A stretch of 64,000 bases of DNA, taken from positions 124,001 through 188,000 of the forward strand of contig JAXHMA010000006.1 of assembly GCA_034521835.1 (NCBI GenBank). The letters run 5' to 3'. The notes under the pieces were generated by a model that saw only the letters and a program-made list of their open reading frames with translations, ran no database searches and had not been told where the DNA came from. Both the position numbers and the translations under genes were made by a program. Source of the stretch: JAMQKA01 sp034521835 (lineage in GTDB: Bacteria; Bacteroidota; Rhodothermia; Balneolales; Balneolaceae). Below are positions 30,521 to 40,532 of this stretch, piece by piece; within the stretch, counting starts at the first letter, position 1, and each line of letters starts with the position of its first letter.

Positions 30521-31293
30521 TAAGAAAAGTAATAGAGTCAGATATCCCTGAAATATTAGAGTTGTATAAAGTCGTATTTGAATTAAATATGACTAAAAAA
30601 GAATATGATTATTGGTTTTATAACTCAATTGATGAAGAATATGGTTCTTTAGTATTTATTGATGAAAATAAAATTGTAGGACATAATGCAATAATAAAAA
30701 ATGAATACTCATACAAGGGTAAGACTTTTTTAGTAGGTCTTAGTGCTGGTGGCATGGTACTACCTGAAAAGTCTGGTATTTTTTATAAAATTTTAAATAC
30801 AGCCTTTTCTGATTTTAATGGGGATTTAATTATAGCTTTTCCAAATGAAAATTCAATTGGTTTTTTTAAAAGGATTTTCAATTTCGAGAGTCAGGCCAAT
30901 ACGTACTTTACACTTGAAAATAGTATTACTTCAAATCAATCTATTACTTCATATTTAGAAAGAGCTGAGAAGTTTATTGAATGGAGGATTAATCAAAATC
31001 CAATTCATAATTATAAAACTCTTGAATATGATGATGGTCAAATTATTTATAAGATATATGGGAATAATGAATTAGATATTATTTATGCTAGTGAATTTGG
31101 AAAGGAGTTTATTGAGTTTGTTAATACCAAGTCTAAAGAATTCGATAAGATTAATATTGTACATTGGAAACAAGATTACATGTATGATATCGGTTTTGTA
31201 AAAGCTAACAACTATAATGAGTTTGTGTATAAAGATTTGACTGAATCTGGTGTAGATTTCGAATTTCAAATGATAGATAGTGACGTTTTTTAA
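30517..31293 (+). CDS. GNAT-like acyltransferase
   Basis: 258 residues, intact, coupled by ATGA to the reductase. MIRKVIESDIPEILELYKVV is a typical GNAT beginning; LVFIDENKIVGHNAIIKNEY and FLVGLSAGGMVLPEKSG match strands 2-4, with the cofactor loop before FYKILNTAFSDF; IIAFPNENSIGFFKRIFNFE is a motif-B-like segment. The C-terminal half (about 150-258) is divergent. In context the likely job is moving the ACP-bound acyl group, or acetyl from CoA, onto an amino sugar. Neither donor nor acceptor can be read from the sequence. Confidence 0.7.
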   Translation: MIRKVIESDIPEILELYKVVFELNMTKKEYDYWFYNSIDEEYGSLVFIDENKIVGHNAIIKNEYSYKGKTFLVGLSAGGMVLPEKSGIFYKILNTAFSDFNGDLIIAFPNENSIGFFKRIFNFESQANTYFTLENSITSNQSITSYLERAEKFIEWRINQNPIHNYKTLEYDDGQIIYKIYGNNELDIIYASEFGKEFIEFVNTKSKEFDKINIVHWKQDYMYDIGFVKANNYNEFVYKDLTESGVDFEFQMIDSDVF

Positions 31294-32453
31294 TGAAGAA
31301 AGTTTTAGGGATAACAAATATAAGATCTGATTATGATTTGGTTTCTGGGGTTTATGAAATATTAGATGATGATCCTGAAGTTGATCTTAAACTGTTAGTT
31401 GGTGGTGCACACCTTTCACCTACCTATGGAAATACATTTAAAAATATTAAAAATGACGGCTTTGAAATTTTAGCCAAAATTGAGACACTCATAGATTCTA
31501 ATACGCCACAATCCAGATTGAAGACAGCAAGTTTATTGCTACAAAGTTCTACTGACATAGTGGCTCAGCATTCTCCAGATGCAATATTATATGCTGGGGA
31601 TAGGGAAGATGTTATAGTTGGTGGATTGTTAGGGGCATATTTAAATATTCCAACCTACCATTTTTATGGTGGTGACCACGTAATTGATGGACATGTTGAT
31701 AATGCTGTAAGACATGCGACATCAAAGCTATCTACTTTTCATATGGTTACAATACCAACCCACAAGGAAAGATTGCTTAAAATGGGTGAGTCTGAAGAGA
31801 GGATATTTGTAGTTGGCTCTACAGCTTTGGATAAGTTCAATAGTCACAAACCTTATAGCAGAAAAGAAATAAAGAAAAAGTTTAATTTGCCATTTGAGAT
31901 AAATGAATATGCATTGGTAATATTTCATCCACAAGATTTAGAAAGGCAAGATAGTGCTAAATATTTTCAAAATATATTAGATAGTTTGAAAGAAATTGAT
32001 TTGCCAGCTTTTGTTAGTTACCCAAATACAGATCCGGGGAATAAGGATATAATTGATGTAATTAGGGCATTTGAGAAAAGAGAACAGTTTATTTTTTACA
32101 AAAATCTTGATAGGGATTTATTTCTTTCAATTTTTAAAAAGGCCTCATTTTTAATAGGAAATTCATCTGCTGGGATTTTAGAGGCTGCAAGTATTCCAAT
32201 ACCAGCAATAAATGTTGGGATTAGACAACTTGGAAGATCAGCCAATAGGAATGTGATATTTTGCAAGGTAAATAAAGGAGCAATTATTAATTCAATTAAA
32301 AAGGCACTGTCCCAGGATTTTAAAGATAGCATCAAGGATATTGAAAATATTTATGGAGATGGAAATAGCTCAAAAAAAGCTGCTGAAATAATTAAAAATT
32401 TTAAAGTGGATGATTTACTATATAAAACAGAAGATCCGTTGAATAATGAGTAA
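31293..32453 (+). CDS. legG: LegG/NeuC-type hydrolysing sugar-nucleotide 2-epimerase
   Basis: 386 residues, intact. It removes the nucleotide and inverts C2 to give the free diacetamido sugar used by LegI. KKVLGITNIRSDYDLVSGVY (RSDYDL typical of NeuC/LegG), LKLLVGGAHLSPTYGNTF, ILYAGDREDVIVGGLLGAYL, IPTYHFYGGDHVIDGHVDN and FLIGNSSAGILEAASIPIPA are diagnostic blocks. It overlaps the preceding gene by one base and the following one by eight. The acyl module therefore sits between legI and legG within one operon. Confidence 0.93.
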   Translation: MKKVLGITNIRSDYDLVSGVYEILDDDPEVDLKLLVGGAHLSPTYGNTFKNIKNDGFEILAKIETLIDSNTPQSRLKTASLLLQSSTDIVAQHSPDAILYAGDREDVIVGGLLGAYLNIPTYHFYGGDHVIDGHVDNAVRHATSKLSTFHMVTIPTHKERLLKMGESEERIFVVGSTALDKFNSHKPYSRKEIKKKFNLPFEINEYALVIFHPQDLERQDSAKYFQNILDSLKEIDLPAFVSYPNTDPGNKDIIDVIRAFEKREQFIFYKNLDRDLFLSIFKKASFLIGNSSAGILEAASIPIPAINVGIRQLGRSANRNVIFCKVNKGAIINSIKKALSQDFKDSIKDIENIYGDGNSSKKAAEIIKNFKVDDLLYKTEDPLNNE

Positions 32454-33129
32454 AACAGTACTAGTAGTTTCTGGCCATCCTGATGATGAAACCTTGGGAG
32501 CAGGGGGTACATTATTAAGACATCAAAAGCAGGGGGACAATGTTATATGGTTGATTATAACTAATGTCTTTGAGCAGCAGGGTTTTAGTAAAGAGCGTGT
32601 GTCCGCACGACAAAATGAAATTAAAGAGGTCGCAAAGCAATTTAAATTCCATGAAACAGAAATGCTTGATTACCCAACGATGAGTTTAAGCTCAAATGAT
32701 TTGGGCAATCTTATTTCTGATATCTCTGAAGTTATCAAAAAGTATAAGCCAGAAATTATTTATACGATGAATAGGTCAGATGCACATTCTGACCATCGCA
32801 TTATTTTTGATGCTGTGATGGCCTGTACGAAATCTTTTCGATATCCTTTTATTAGGGAAGTATTAATGTATGAATGTATTTCGGAGACAGAGTTTGCACC
32901 GGCATTACCCGAAAAGCAATTTCAGCCTAATTGTTTTGTAGATATTAGCGAAGAGCTTGAACAGAAAATTAACATTATGAAAATATTTGAGTCGGAGATA
33001 GGGAATCATCCATTTCCACGCTCTGAACGGAATATAAAGGCTTTAGCCACTCATCGGGGTGCTACGGCCGGTGTAGAGTACGCGGAAGCATTTCAAATTA
33101 TAAAATCTTATCGTTTTGAGACACTTTAA
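32446..33129 (+). CDS. PIG-L family (LmbE-like) deacetylase
   Basis: 227 residues, intact. LVVSGHPDDETLGAGGTLLR contains the Zn-binding HPDDE motif and NRSDAHSDHRIIFDAVMACT the second HxxH-type site, as in N-acetylglucosaminyl deacetylases. Near the end, PRSERNIKALATHRGATAGV is conserved in the family. It is expected to remove an N-acetyl group from a sugar or sugar nucleotide. Next to an ACP-dependent acylation module, a logical role is freeing an amine for a different acyl group. That is inferred from the neighbours. Confidence 0.92.
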   Translation: MSKTVLVVSGHPDDETLGAGGTLLRHQKQGDNVIWLIITNVFEQQGFSKERVSARQNEIKEVAKQFKFHETEMLDYPTMSLSSNDLGNLISDISEVIKKYKPEIIYTMNRSDAHSDHRIIFDAVMACTKSFRYPFIREVLMYECISETEFAPALPEKQFQPNCFVDISEELEQKINIMKIFESEIGNHPFPRSERNIKALATHRGATAGVEYAEAFQIIKSYRFETL

Positions 33130-34166
33130 AGAACATCTTATACAGACAGGTACCCCAATTAAGGAAGCGTTAAAAGTTTTAGATAAGCTTGCCAAGGATG
33201 CCATAGCTTTTATTGTAGATGAAGATGACAAGCTGCTAGGATCAATGACAGACGGCGATGTGCGTCGTGGACTGATTAATGACGTGCAAACAGATCAGCC
33301 GGTTGATGATATTATTCAACAGGACCCAAAGTTCATACGCAAAAGCGACTATGATATAGAAAGGATAATAGAATACCGTGAAAATAATTATCAGGTACTG
33401 CCAATACTCGATAAGAATGATCGGGTAATTAATGTACTTAACTTCAATTATCTGAAGTCATACTTACCTGTTGACGTGGTAATTATGGCGGGTGGAAAAG
33501 GAACACGTCTTCTTCCGTCTGACTGAGGATACTCCAAAACCCTTACTGGAAGTAGGAGACAAACCCATTTTGGAGCACAACATCCAGCGGCTGTCGGCAT
33601 ATGGCATGGATGATTTTTGGATTACGGTAAACTATCTGGGAAAACAGATTGAAGATTACTTTGGCGATGGTAACGGGAAAAATCTGCAAATCGAATATGT
33701 ATGGGAAGATCAACCACTGGGTACAGCCGGAGCCCTGTCAAAAATTGATAATTTTAAGCACGATTATGTATTGCTTACAAACTCAGACATACTTACAGAT
33801 CTAAATTATGAAGAATTCTTCTTATCGTTCGTAGAGCAGGATGCTGATTTCGGGGTGGCTACCATCCCCTATAACGTGGATGTGCCATATGCTGTATTGG
33901 AAACCTCAAACGGGCACGTTGTCAATTTTAAGGAAAAGCCGACCTATACCTATTATTCTAATGGCGGGATCTATCTTATGAAGCGAGAGGTAATAGACTA
34001 TATTCCTAGAGGAGAATTCTTTGATACTACTGATTTGATGGAGAATTTAATTGAAGATGGCAAGAAAGTTTATTCCTATCCACATACTGGTTATTGGCTT
34101 GATGTGGGCAAGCACGAAGATTTTAAGAAAGCACAAAAAGATATTAAAAAGCTTATTAGCATTTAA
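33116..34166 (+). CDS. ptmE: PtmE-like CBS-domain nucleotidyltransferase (frameshift near 33520)
   Basis: Predicted GlcN-1-phosphate guanylyltransferase that commits hexosamine to legionaminic synthesis. Two CBS motifs occupy residues 1-120 (DAIAFIVDEDDKLLGSMTDG, NNYQVLPILDKNDRVINVLN). The sugar-phosphate nucleotidyltransferase domain begins VDVVIMAGGKGTRLLP and, after the shift, continues LTEDTPKPLLEVGDKPILEH, LLTNSDILTDLNYEEF and FPHT-like YPHTGYWLDVGKHEDFKKAQ. It probably starts at TTG 33116, overlapping the deacetylase by 14 bases. The CBS plus transferase architecture matches Campylobacter PtmE. Confidence 0.9.
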
Positions 34167-34856
34167 TGAAACCCTTGGTTGTTATACCGGCTCGTGGCGG
34201 ATCAAAAGGAGTTTCCAGAAAAAATATTAAAGAGCTTAACGGCAAACCGCTGATTTACTACACCATTGAGGCTGCACGAGAAGTTGTTTGATGATGATGC
34301 AATATGTGTTTCTACTGATGACAAAGAGATCAAGCAAGTTGTTGAGCAAACCGGGTTGAATGTACCTTTTTTACGTCCGTCAAAATTAGCTACTGATACT
34401 GCCGGGACGCGTGGAGTGTTGCTGCACGCTGTTGAATTTTATGAGCAGGAGTATAACTATAGCCCAGATACGGTTCTGTTACTTCAGCCAACCTCACCGT
34501 TCAGAACGGGAACCCATATTAAAGAAGCATTAGAAACTTATCACTCCGGTTTGGATAGAGTGGTTTCAGTAAAAGAAACCGATGCCAATCCATACTTTGT
34601 ATTATTCGAAGAGAATCAGGAAGGATATTTAAAAAAGTCAAAGGAAGGGAATTTTAACCGGCGCCAGGATTGCCCCAAGGTTTGGGAGCTAAATGGAGCT
34701 ATTTACATTATTAATGTAAAGTCGTTACAAAATGAAGAAATGTCTGAATTTAAAAAAGTGAAGAAGTACGTAATGGATGAAATTAGCTCCATAGATATAG
34801 ATACTCAATTAGATTGGGAGATGGCAAAATTAATAGTAAGGTCGAATATCTTTTAG
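34166..34856 (+). CDS. legF: CMP-legionaminic acid synthetase (NeuA family; frameshift near 34280)
   Basis: Activates the nonulosonic acid with CTP. MKPLVVIPARGGSKGVSRKN is the CMP-sugar synthetase signature (ARGGSKG); INGKPLIYYTIE-type NGKPLIYYTIEAARE, ICVSTDDKEIKQVV, TVLLLQPTSPFRTGTHIKEA and VWELNGAIYIINVKSL follow, with a late IDIDTQLDWEMAK metal region. The stop/start overlap with ptmE is one base. About 229 residues, the usual size. Confidence 0.93.
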
Positions 34857-34874
34857 TTTTTTATTAACCAAAAA

Positions 34875-36156
34875 GTGTCATTCTTATCAGAAAAGATTTC
34901 AAGTTTATTAAAGAGTAAGCTTTTTAAAAGTGGTGGTATATATACCATTTCCAGTATAGTTGAAAAGGCTATTCCTTTCTTATTACTTCCAGTTCTCACA
35001 CGATATTTAAGCACAGAAGACTATGGAATAGTTTCGATGTTTACTGTTCTCATAGGCTTGGTCGTACCATTTGTAGGCTATAATGGCCATTCAGCAGTCT
35101 TACGGAACTATTTCAAAGAAGATATTAACATCCCAACATACATTGGGAATGTTCTATTCATCTTGTCCTGTAGTACGATATTAATAGGGAGTGTAGTTTT
35201 TTTCTTTTCAGATGTTATTGCTTCTTACTCTGAGTTTCCAAAAGATTGGTTGGGTACTGTCTTATTAGTAGCTGTTGGACAGTTTACTGTTAACATTATC
35301 TTGGTAAACTGGCAAGCGCAGGATAAAGCTATACAATATGGTGTATTTAAAATTTTATTGACGTTGCTTAATCTTGGCTTGGCGATTTTGTTAATCGTGG
35401 GGATGGGGTATGGCTGGGAGGGGAGAGTAATTGGAAAGGTGGTAGCTGTTACTTTATTTGGTGTTGGGGCAGTTATAATTTTATGGCATAACCAGTTAAT
35501 AAAGTTTGAGATAGTATATGCATATATAAAACATGCTCTTTCATATGGCGTTACCGTTGATACCTCATGTGTTAAGTGGATTCATGATTACCATGATTGA
35601 CCGGGTATTCATCACGAATATGGTAAATATCAGTGAAACGGGCATTTATACAGTGGGGTATCAAATAGGTATGATCATTGGCGTGCTGGCGGGATCCTTT
35701 AACAAAGCGTGGACACCATGGCTATTTGAAAAGCTGAATGAAGGAGATAAAGCCATTAAGAAAAAAATCGTACGATTTACATATGGCTACTTTGTGGTAA
35801 TTATAGGCTTAGCGTTGGCTCTTTCTTTTGTTGCCCCTTGGTTTATGAAATTTTTTGTAGGAGAAGCTTTTTTTAGTGCTACTTCATATATCATCTGGGT
35901 TGCTATTGGATACGCATTTAATGGGATGTATATGATGGTTACTAATTATATCTTTTATCAAGAGAAAACTTATTGGTTGTCTTGGATGACATTTATAGCT
36001 GCTGCAACAAATATCATGTTGAACTATTTTTTTATAGAAGCATTTGGTGCAATCGGGGCTGCCCAGGCCACCACATTAACATATTTGATACAATTTATTC
36101 TTACATTTTATCTGGCAGTTAGGGTTTACAAGATGCCATGGTTACAGTTTAAGTAA
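34875..36156 (+). CDS. wzx: Wzx-type flippase, oligosaccharide repeat-unit transporter (frameshift near 35555)
   Basis: Polytopic MATE/MOP-superfamily membrane protein of about 427 residues. It starts at GTG 34875. SGGIYTISSIVEKAIPFLLL followed by PVLTRYLSTEDYGIVSMFTV is the classical Wzx opening. Around 12-14 hydrophobic helices follow, including FILSCSTILIGSVVFFFSD, ILLTLLNLGLAILLIVGMGY, SGFMITMIDRVFITNMVNIS and FTYGYFVVIIGLALALSFVA. It moves lipid-linked repeat units across the inner membrane. It lies 18 bases after legF and is followed by the sulfotransferase and glycan-assembly genes. Confidence 0.92.
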
Positions 36157-36171
36157 GTGATTTGCAAAATC

Positions 36172-37026
36172 ATGAAAAGAGAAATTGTTGATTTTCAGTA
36201 TCCGGGCTTTCTAATCGTGGGCGCGATGAAGGCGGGAACAACTACGCTTATGCGGTACTTAGTTCGTAATCCGTATATAGCAATACCCAATAATGAGATT
36301 CACTATTTTGATAAGGAGTCTAATTACAGAAAGGGATTGGATTGGTATAAGAAGAAATTTTCTGCATCTGAGTCAACACAAATTATTGGCGAAAAAACTC
36401 CCACCTACTCCTACGATCCTAAAGTTCCGGCACGGATTTATAAAGATTTTCCAGACTGTAAAATCGTTTGGCTTTTTCGTAATCCAGTAGACAGAACATA
36501 TTCTAATTACATCCACGCAAAATAATGAAGGGGGTTGAAAACCTTTCATTTAGTGAAGCTATAGAACAAGAGGAAACACGTGTTGAGGAAAATATTTTCA
36601 AAGGATATAAGAAAAGAAGCATCTATGTAGAACAGGTAAAAAGATATCTTTCCTATTTTCCGAAGGAAAACATGCACTTTATAATTTTTGAAAAACTTAT
36701 TGCTGAACCGAACAAAGAATTAGATAAATTGTATGATTTTTTGGGAGTAGACAATAAAACGATGGCAGGAAAAAGTAAAAATAAAGAAATAAAGGCTAAC
36801 CAAAGTTATATTCCTTTTTCAATAAGCCTCCAATATCACTCTCGTAATTTATTTGGTGGCAATAGTAAAATCTATAAAGCAGTCAATTATTTTAATAAAG
36901 CGTTTGCAAACCCTCGGCCTCCGTTGAGTTCTCCAATGCGTTCAATGCTAAATAATTTTTTCTGAGTACAACCAACAATTGGCTGACCTAATTGATATAG
37001 ATTTAAGTATTTGGCAAGAAAAATAG
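36172..37026 (+). CDS. PAPS-dependent sulfotransferase (two frameshifts)
   Basis: Transfers sulfate from PAPS to a glycan hydroxyl or amine. The 5'-phosphosulfate loop is LIVGAMKAGTTTLMRYLVRN; the 3'-phosphate-binding region is IVWLFRNPVDRTYSNYIHAK. Further family sequence is YVEQVKRYLSYFPKENMHFI and LDKLYDFLGVDN. Shifts lie near 36522 and, in a T run, near 36962, after which it continues SEYNQQLADLIDIDLSIWQE to the stop at 37024-37026. About 285 residues. The PAPS-making cys genes are 20 kb upstream on the same strand, supporting a sulfated polymer. Confidence 0.9.
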
Positions 37027-37064
37027 ACTTGATATAAATTTTTTGATTCGGGGGTAATAGATAA

Positions 37065-38202
37065 ATGGTAAAAAAAATTTGGGGTAACTTATATATAGTA
37101 TTGAATCTATTTTTGTTGGTCAGTTGTGATACTTTTAATTCTAATTCTACCAGAGAACTCTTATATGTAGGAGATGGTGAGGTTATAGCTCCTTCAAATG
37201 AAAGGTATATGAGGAACTCGGAAGCAGATATTATTAAACTTAATAATGGAACCCTTTTATTAGCGTATACTAAATTTTTGGGGTATAAAGACCATCATAA
37301 AGCTTTCATTACAGGTAAAAAGAGTTTTGATAATGGGCAAACCTGGAGTAGCGAATTTATTTTACAAGAGAACATAGGGAAGCTTAACACAATGAGCCCA
37401 TCTTTTGTCAGAATTGATTCCTCTTTAATTGGGCATTTTTTTATTGTAAAAAACTCTAGCCAAGACTCTCAAATTTTCTTTTCTAAATCAAAAGATGAAG
37501 GTAATTCTTGGAGTACACCTGAGAAATTAACCCAAAAAAAAGGGTATCACATTTTAAATAATGATCGTGCACTGCGTTTGAATTCGGGAAGGGTATTAAT
37601 TCCAGTCGCATCTACTACAGATATCGATTCTTCTTATGGGAAGCAGGTAATCTCAATTTATTTTTCTGACGACAAAGGAAGGAGTTGGGAACATACCAAT
37701 ACTGTGGTACAATTTGAAAATGGACCTGCAATGGAGCCAGGAATTGCACAAGCTCAAGATGGCTCATTAATAATGATTATTAGGACCCAATTTGGTAAAA
37801 TATACTTTTTCAAGAAGTTATAATAACGGAATAACATGGACTAAACCGAAGAGGAGTAATTTAAACAGTCCTGCCTCTCCAGCAACATTAAAAAGAATAC
37901 CCAATACGGATAAATTAATATTGGTTTGGAATAATAATTCGGGAGATGTTTGGTCAGGATACTCGAGAACTCCTCTGAATATCACGATTAGTTCTGACGG
38001 AGGAGAAACATGGGGTCAAAACATTAAATTAGAACAAGATTTAAGTTCAATGTTTGCGTATACCAGTATTACTTTTTTACAGGGAGAGATGCTTTTTACT
38101 TATTATCATTCATCAACGGAGAATCCACATTATTATAATTTAGTTTTCAAGAAAGTCTCTCAAGAAATGTTATTTAAGAAGTTTAAAAGTTCTGATTTAT
38201 AG
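37065..38202 (+). CDS. Sialidase-like BNR/Asp-box lipoprotein (frameshift near 37805)
   Basis: A lipoprotein signal (IVLNLFLLVSC, Cys at residue 21) is followed by a six-bladed-propeller-type protein with at least five Asp-boxes: SFDNGQTWS, SKDEGNSWS, SDDKGRSWE, SYNNGITWT and SSDGGETWG. RYMRNSEADIIKLNNGTLLL resembles the first blade of exo-sialidases, including an Arg that could be part of the carboxylate-binding triad. About 378 residues. Its place inside a legionaminic operon suggests it acts on nonulosonic acid ends, but it could be a non-catalytic binding protein. Confidence 0.82.
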
Positions 38203-38210
38203 TACATACT

Positions 38211-39203
38211 ATGAATTACTATTTAGTTGAATCTCCTCTACAATTTTTAAACGCCAGAGAAGCTAAGTATAGGTTCTGTAAGGATGAGAAAAATGTCCTT
38301 ATTATTTTAAGAGGTGCTTCCCAAAAAAGCATGGATCAATTAAAAAAACTGGTAGATTATTCATCTTGGGATACCGTTTATGAGTTACCCAATACTCATA
38401 AAAAAGTGGTTCTTTATAAATGGCAATATGATCTTGAGAGTATTCTAAAGGAGAATTACCAAAAAGTGAATAAAGTTTTTATAGGTGAGTATCGTTCTTT
38501 ATTAATGAGAAACTTTGTTCATAAAAGTAATTGTGAACAGTCTTTTTTATTAGATGATGGGAATGTAGCTTTATTTATACATGAAAAAATAATTACAAAA
38601 GAAGGGCTTAGGCATACACTTCATCCGATAAGAAAGGCCTTAAACTGGCTGTTTAACTTTAACGATAAAGATATATGGGACATTAATTTTTTCACCTTCT
38701 ATAACGAATGGACAAGAGATTCTGATGTCATTAATGACTATTCATTATTAAAAAGCAGTCTAAATACAAGAATAGTAGATGAGGGGCTGGTTTATTTTTT
38801 AGGAAACAATATTTCAGAATATGGATTCATTGAGAGGAAGGATTATTTATCTCTTCTAAGAAAGGTCATAGAATGTTTTGAGGGAAAAACTGTTTATTAT
38901 TTGCCACATAGGAGAGAAGAACCGGAAGGTTTTCAAGAAATAGAAGATTTAGGATTTCAAATAAAAACTATTGATGAACCAATTGAAACATATCTGGTTA
39001 AACAAAATAAGTTACCCGAAATTATAGCTTCATTCCTTTCTACTGCTCTTGACAATTGTTATGCATTGTTTAGTGATCATTCTGTTTTGTATTCATTTCA
39101 ATATGATTTAGATATTCTTAAATCTGATAGATATAAAAAAACTGCTAAAATTATATTTAATAGATATAAGAAATATGAAGGATTTAAAACTATTGAAATT
39201 TAG
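38211..39203 (+). CDS. Sialyltransferase-like glycosyltransferase (GT52/polysialyltransferase type)
   Basis: 330 residues, intact. MNYYLVESPLQFLNAREAKY is the start typical of this group (VxSPLQ). VYYLPHRREEPEGFQEI resembles the YxPHxxE motif and EIIASFLSTALDNCYALF the SxLSTAL motif of bacterial sialyl- and polysialyltransferases using CMP-sugars. Given legF, CMP-legionaminate is the likely donor. It begins nine bases after the sialidase-like gene and has the same low GC as the operon. Confidence 0.72.
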   Translation: MNYYLVESPLQFLNAREAKYRFCKDEKNVLIILRGASQKSMDQLKKLVDYSSWDTVYELPNTHKKVVLYKWQYDLESILKENYQKVNKVFIGEYRSLLMRNFVHKSNCEQSFLLDDGNVALFIHEKIITKEGLRHTLHPIRKALNWLFNFNDKDIWDINFFTFYNEWTRDSDVINDYSLLKSSLNTRIVDEGLVYFLGNNISEYGFIERKDYLSLLRKVIECFEGKTVYYLPHRREEPEGFQEIEDLGFQIKTIDEPIETYLVKQNKLPEIIASFLSTALDNCYALFSDHSVLYSFQYDLDILKSDRYKKTAKIIFNRYKKYEGFKTIEI

Positions 39204-39255
39204 TCATTTTACTATTCTTAGCATGAAGAGATTATTACTATCTCATTAAATACTT

Positions 39256-40532
39256 ATGGTTTTAGAAATTGTAGGCTTTATAGCCTGTACGATTTATTTT
39301 CTTAACAAATCGTTTCAGGATGTAAAGTATAGCATGGCTTATTTACTTATAGTCAGTATACTATTTTCTCCTTTGTTACGAGAGGTCAATTTCGGCGGGG
39401 TACGGCTGGCCGGTGTGTATGCGCTGGGATTGGTTTCGCTCTACCTGGCGGTGAGTATTTATAAGAAACCAAAACTGGAGTTTAAAAGACACGATTTAAC
39501 AATTGGCATTTTTATTTTCTTCTGCCTGTTCACGTTAATTACCAGCCTCTATTACAACCGGTTTACCAGCGCGATGGTAGACTACTCCTGGTTCTTTTGG
39601 TTTCTGACGATTGTATATCTTGTAATCCTGAATAACAGGGATGTTCAGTTATATGACCTCGTTAAGAAGATCATCTATATATCAGGTATTATACTTACCA
39701 TTGGGGGAATTTTTAGATTTTTGCTCGGTCAGGGTTTTGTAAATACAACCGGCGACGTGTTTTACATCGTAGGATCCAAGTCGGTGATTGTAGGGCTGGC
39801 TTTTATTATTGCTTACTACAAATAATGCTGAGATACCGGCGGCTTGTACTTTTTATCTTATTTATTGGCCTGATTTTAAGCCTGAAAAGACAGGTGTACC
39901 TGGGGCTGCTCGCCGCCCTGTTTTTCAACTACGTGTTTTTCCGAAAAGATGTGGACTTCAAGCATGTGGCAAAAATTGCAGGTGCTGGTGTCGTCCTAAT
40001 TTTAGCTTTGACCCAGCTAAATGTAGCCAGCTTCGGACCTCTGGAGGGCGTGCTGGGGAAATTCGGAGGCGGCAATATCCAGAACATGCTATCCGATCCG
40101 GCGGTAATGTATAGGTTTGCATCCTACACTACGGCCATAAATGGGGTGATTGAATCTCCTTTGATGGGAGAGGGGTGGGGATCCAGCTTCGAATTCAAGT
40201 TGGCGCTTGGGGACCAGACGCAGTATTTTGATCATTCTCCACACAACACTTTCCTATGGATGGCTTATAAAGGGGGGCTCCCCATGTTATTTTTATACAG
40301 CTATTTGATATTTTATCCTTTCTTTAAGCTGTACAAAATCCGCAATAAAATTCTCGAGAAAAGAAAATATAAAACTGTTTTCGGGATGTTGATACTGATC
40401 ACATTTGGATCACTGTTCTGGGATTACCATTCAGTTATGTTTTTAAGTGTTCCCTATTGGTTCGTTTGGGCGTTTGCTTACAAAACGGTAACACAATTTA
40501 AAACAAAGAAAGTAGCTTTATGCCCAAAATAG
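39256..40532 (+). CDS. wzy: O-antigen polymerase/ligase-like membrane protein (Wzy; frameshift near 39820)
   Basis: Integral membrane protein with around ten helices (VLEIVGFIACTIYFLNKS, IGIFIFFCLFTLITSLYY, IYISGIILTIGGIFRFLLG, LVLFILFIGLILSLKRQVYL, KIAGAGVVLILALTQL). The periplasmic loop with MGEGWGSSFEFKLALGD and FDHSPHNTFLWMAYKGGLPM is the Wzy_C/O-antigen-ligase signature. About 425 residues once the break at YYK is repaired. The base composition changes inside this gene near 39390, from the AT-rich operon to about 50% GC DNA, suggesting a recombination joint. Confidence 0.85.

Noticed and set aside
39256..40532. Two separate membrane proteins at 39256-39825 and 39825-40532
   Set aside because: The second piece carries the Wzy_C SPHNTF loop and the first the missing N-terminal helices; one polymerase with an indel explains both better.
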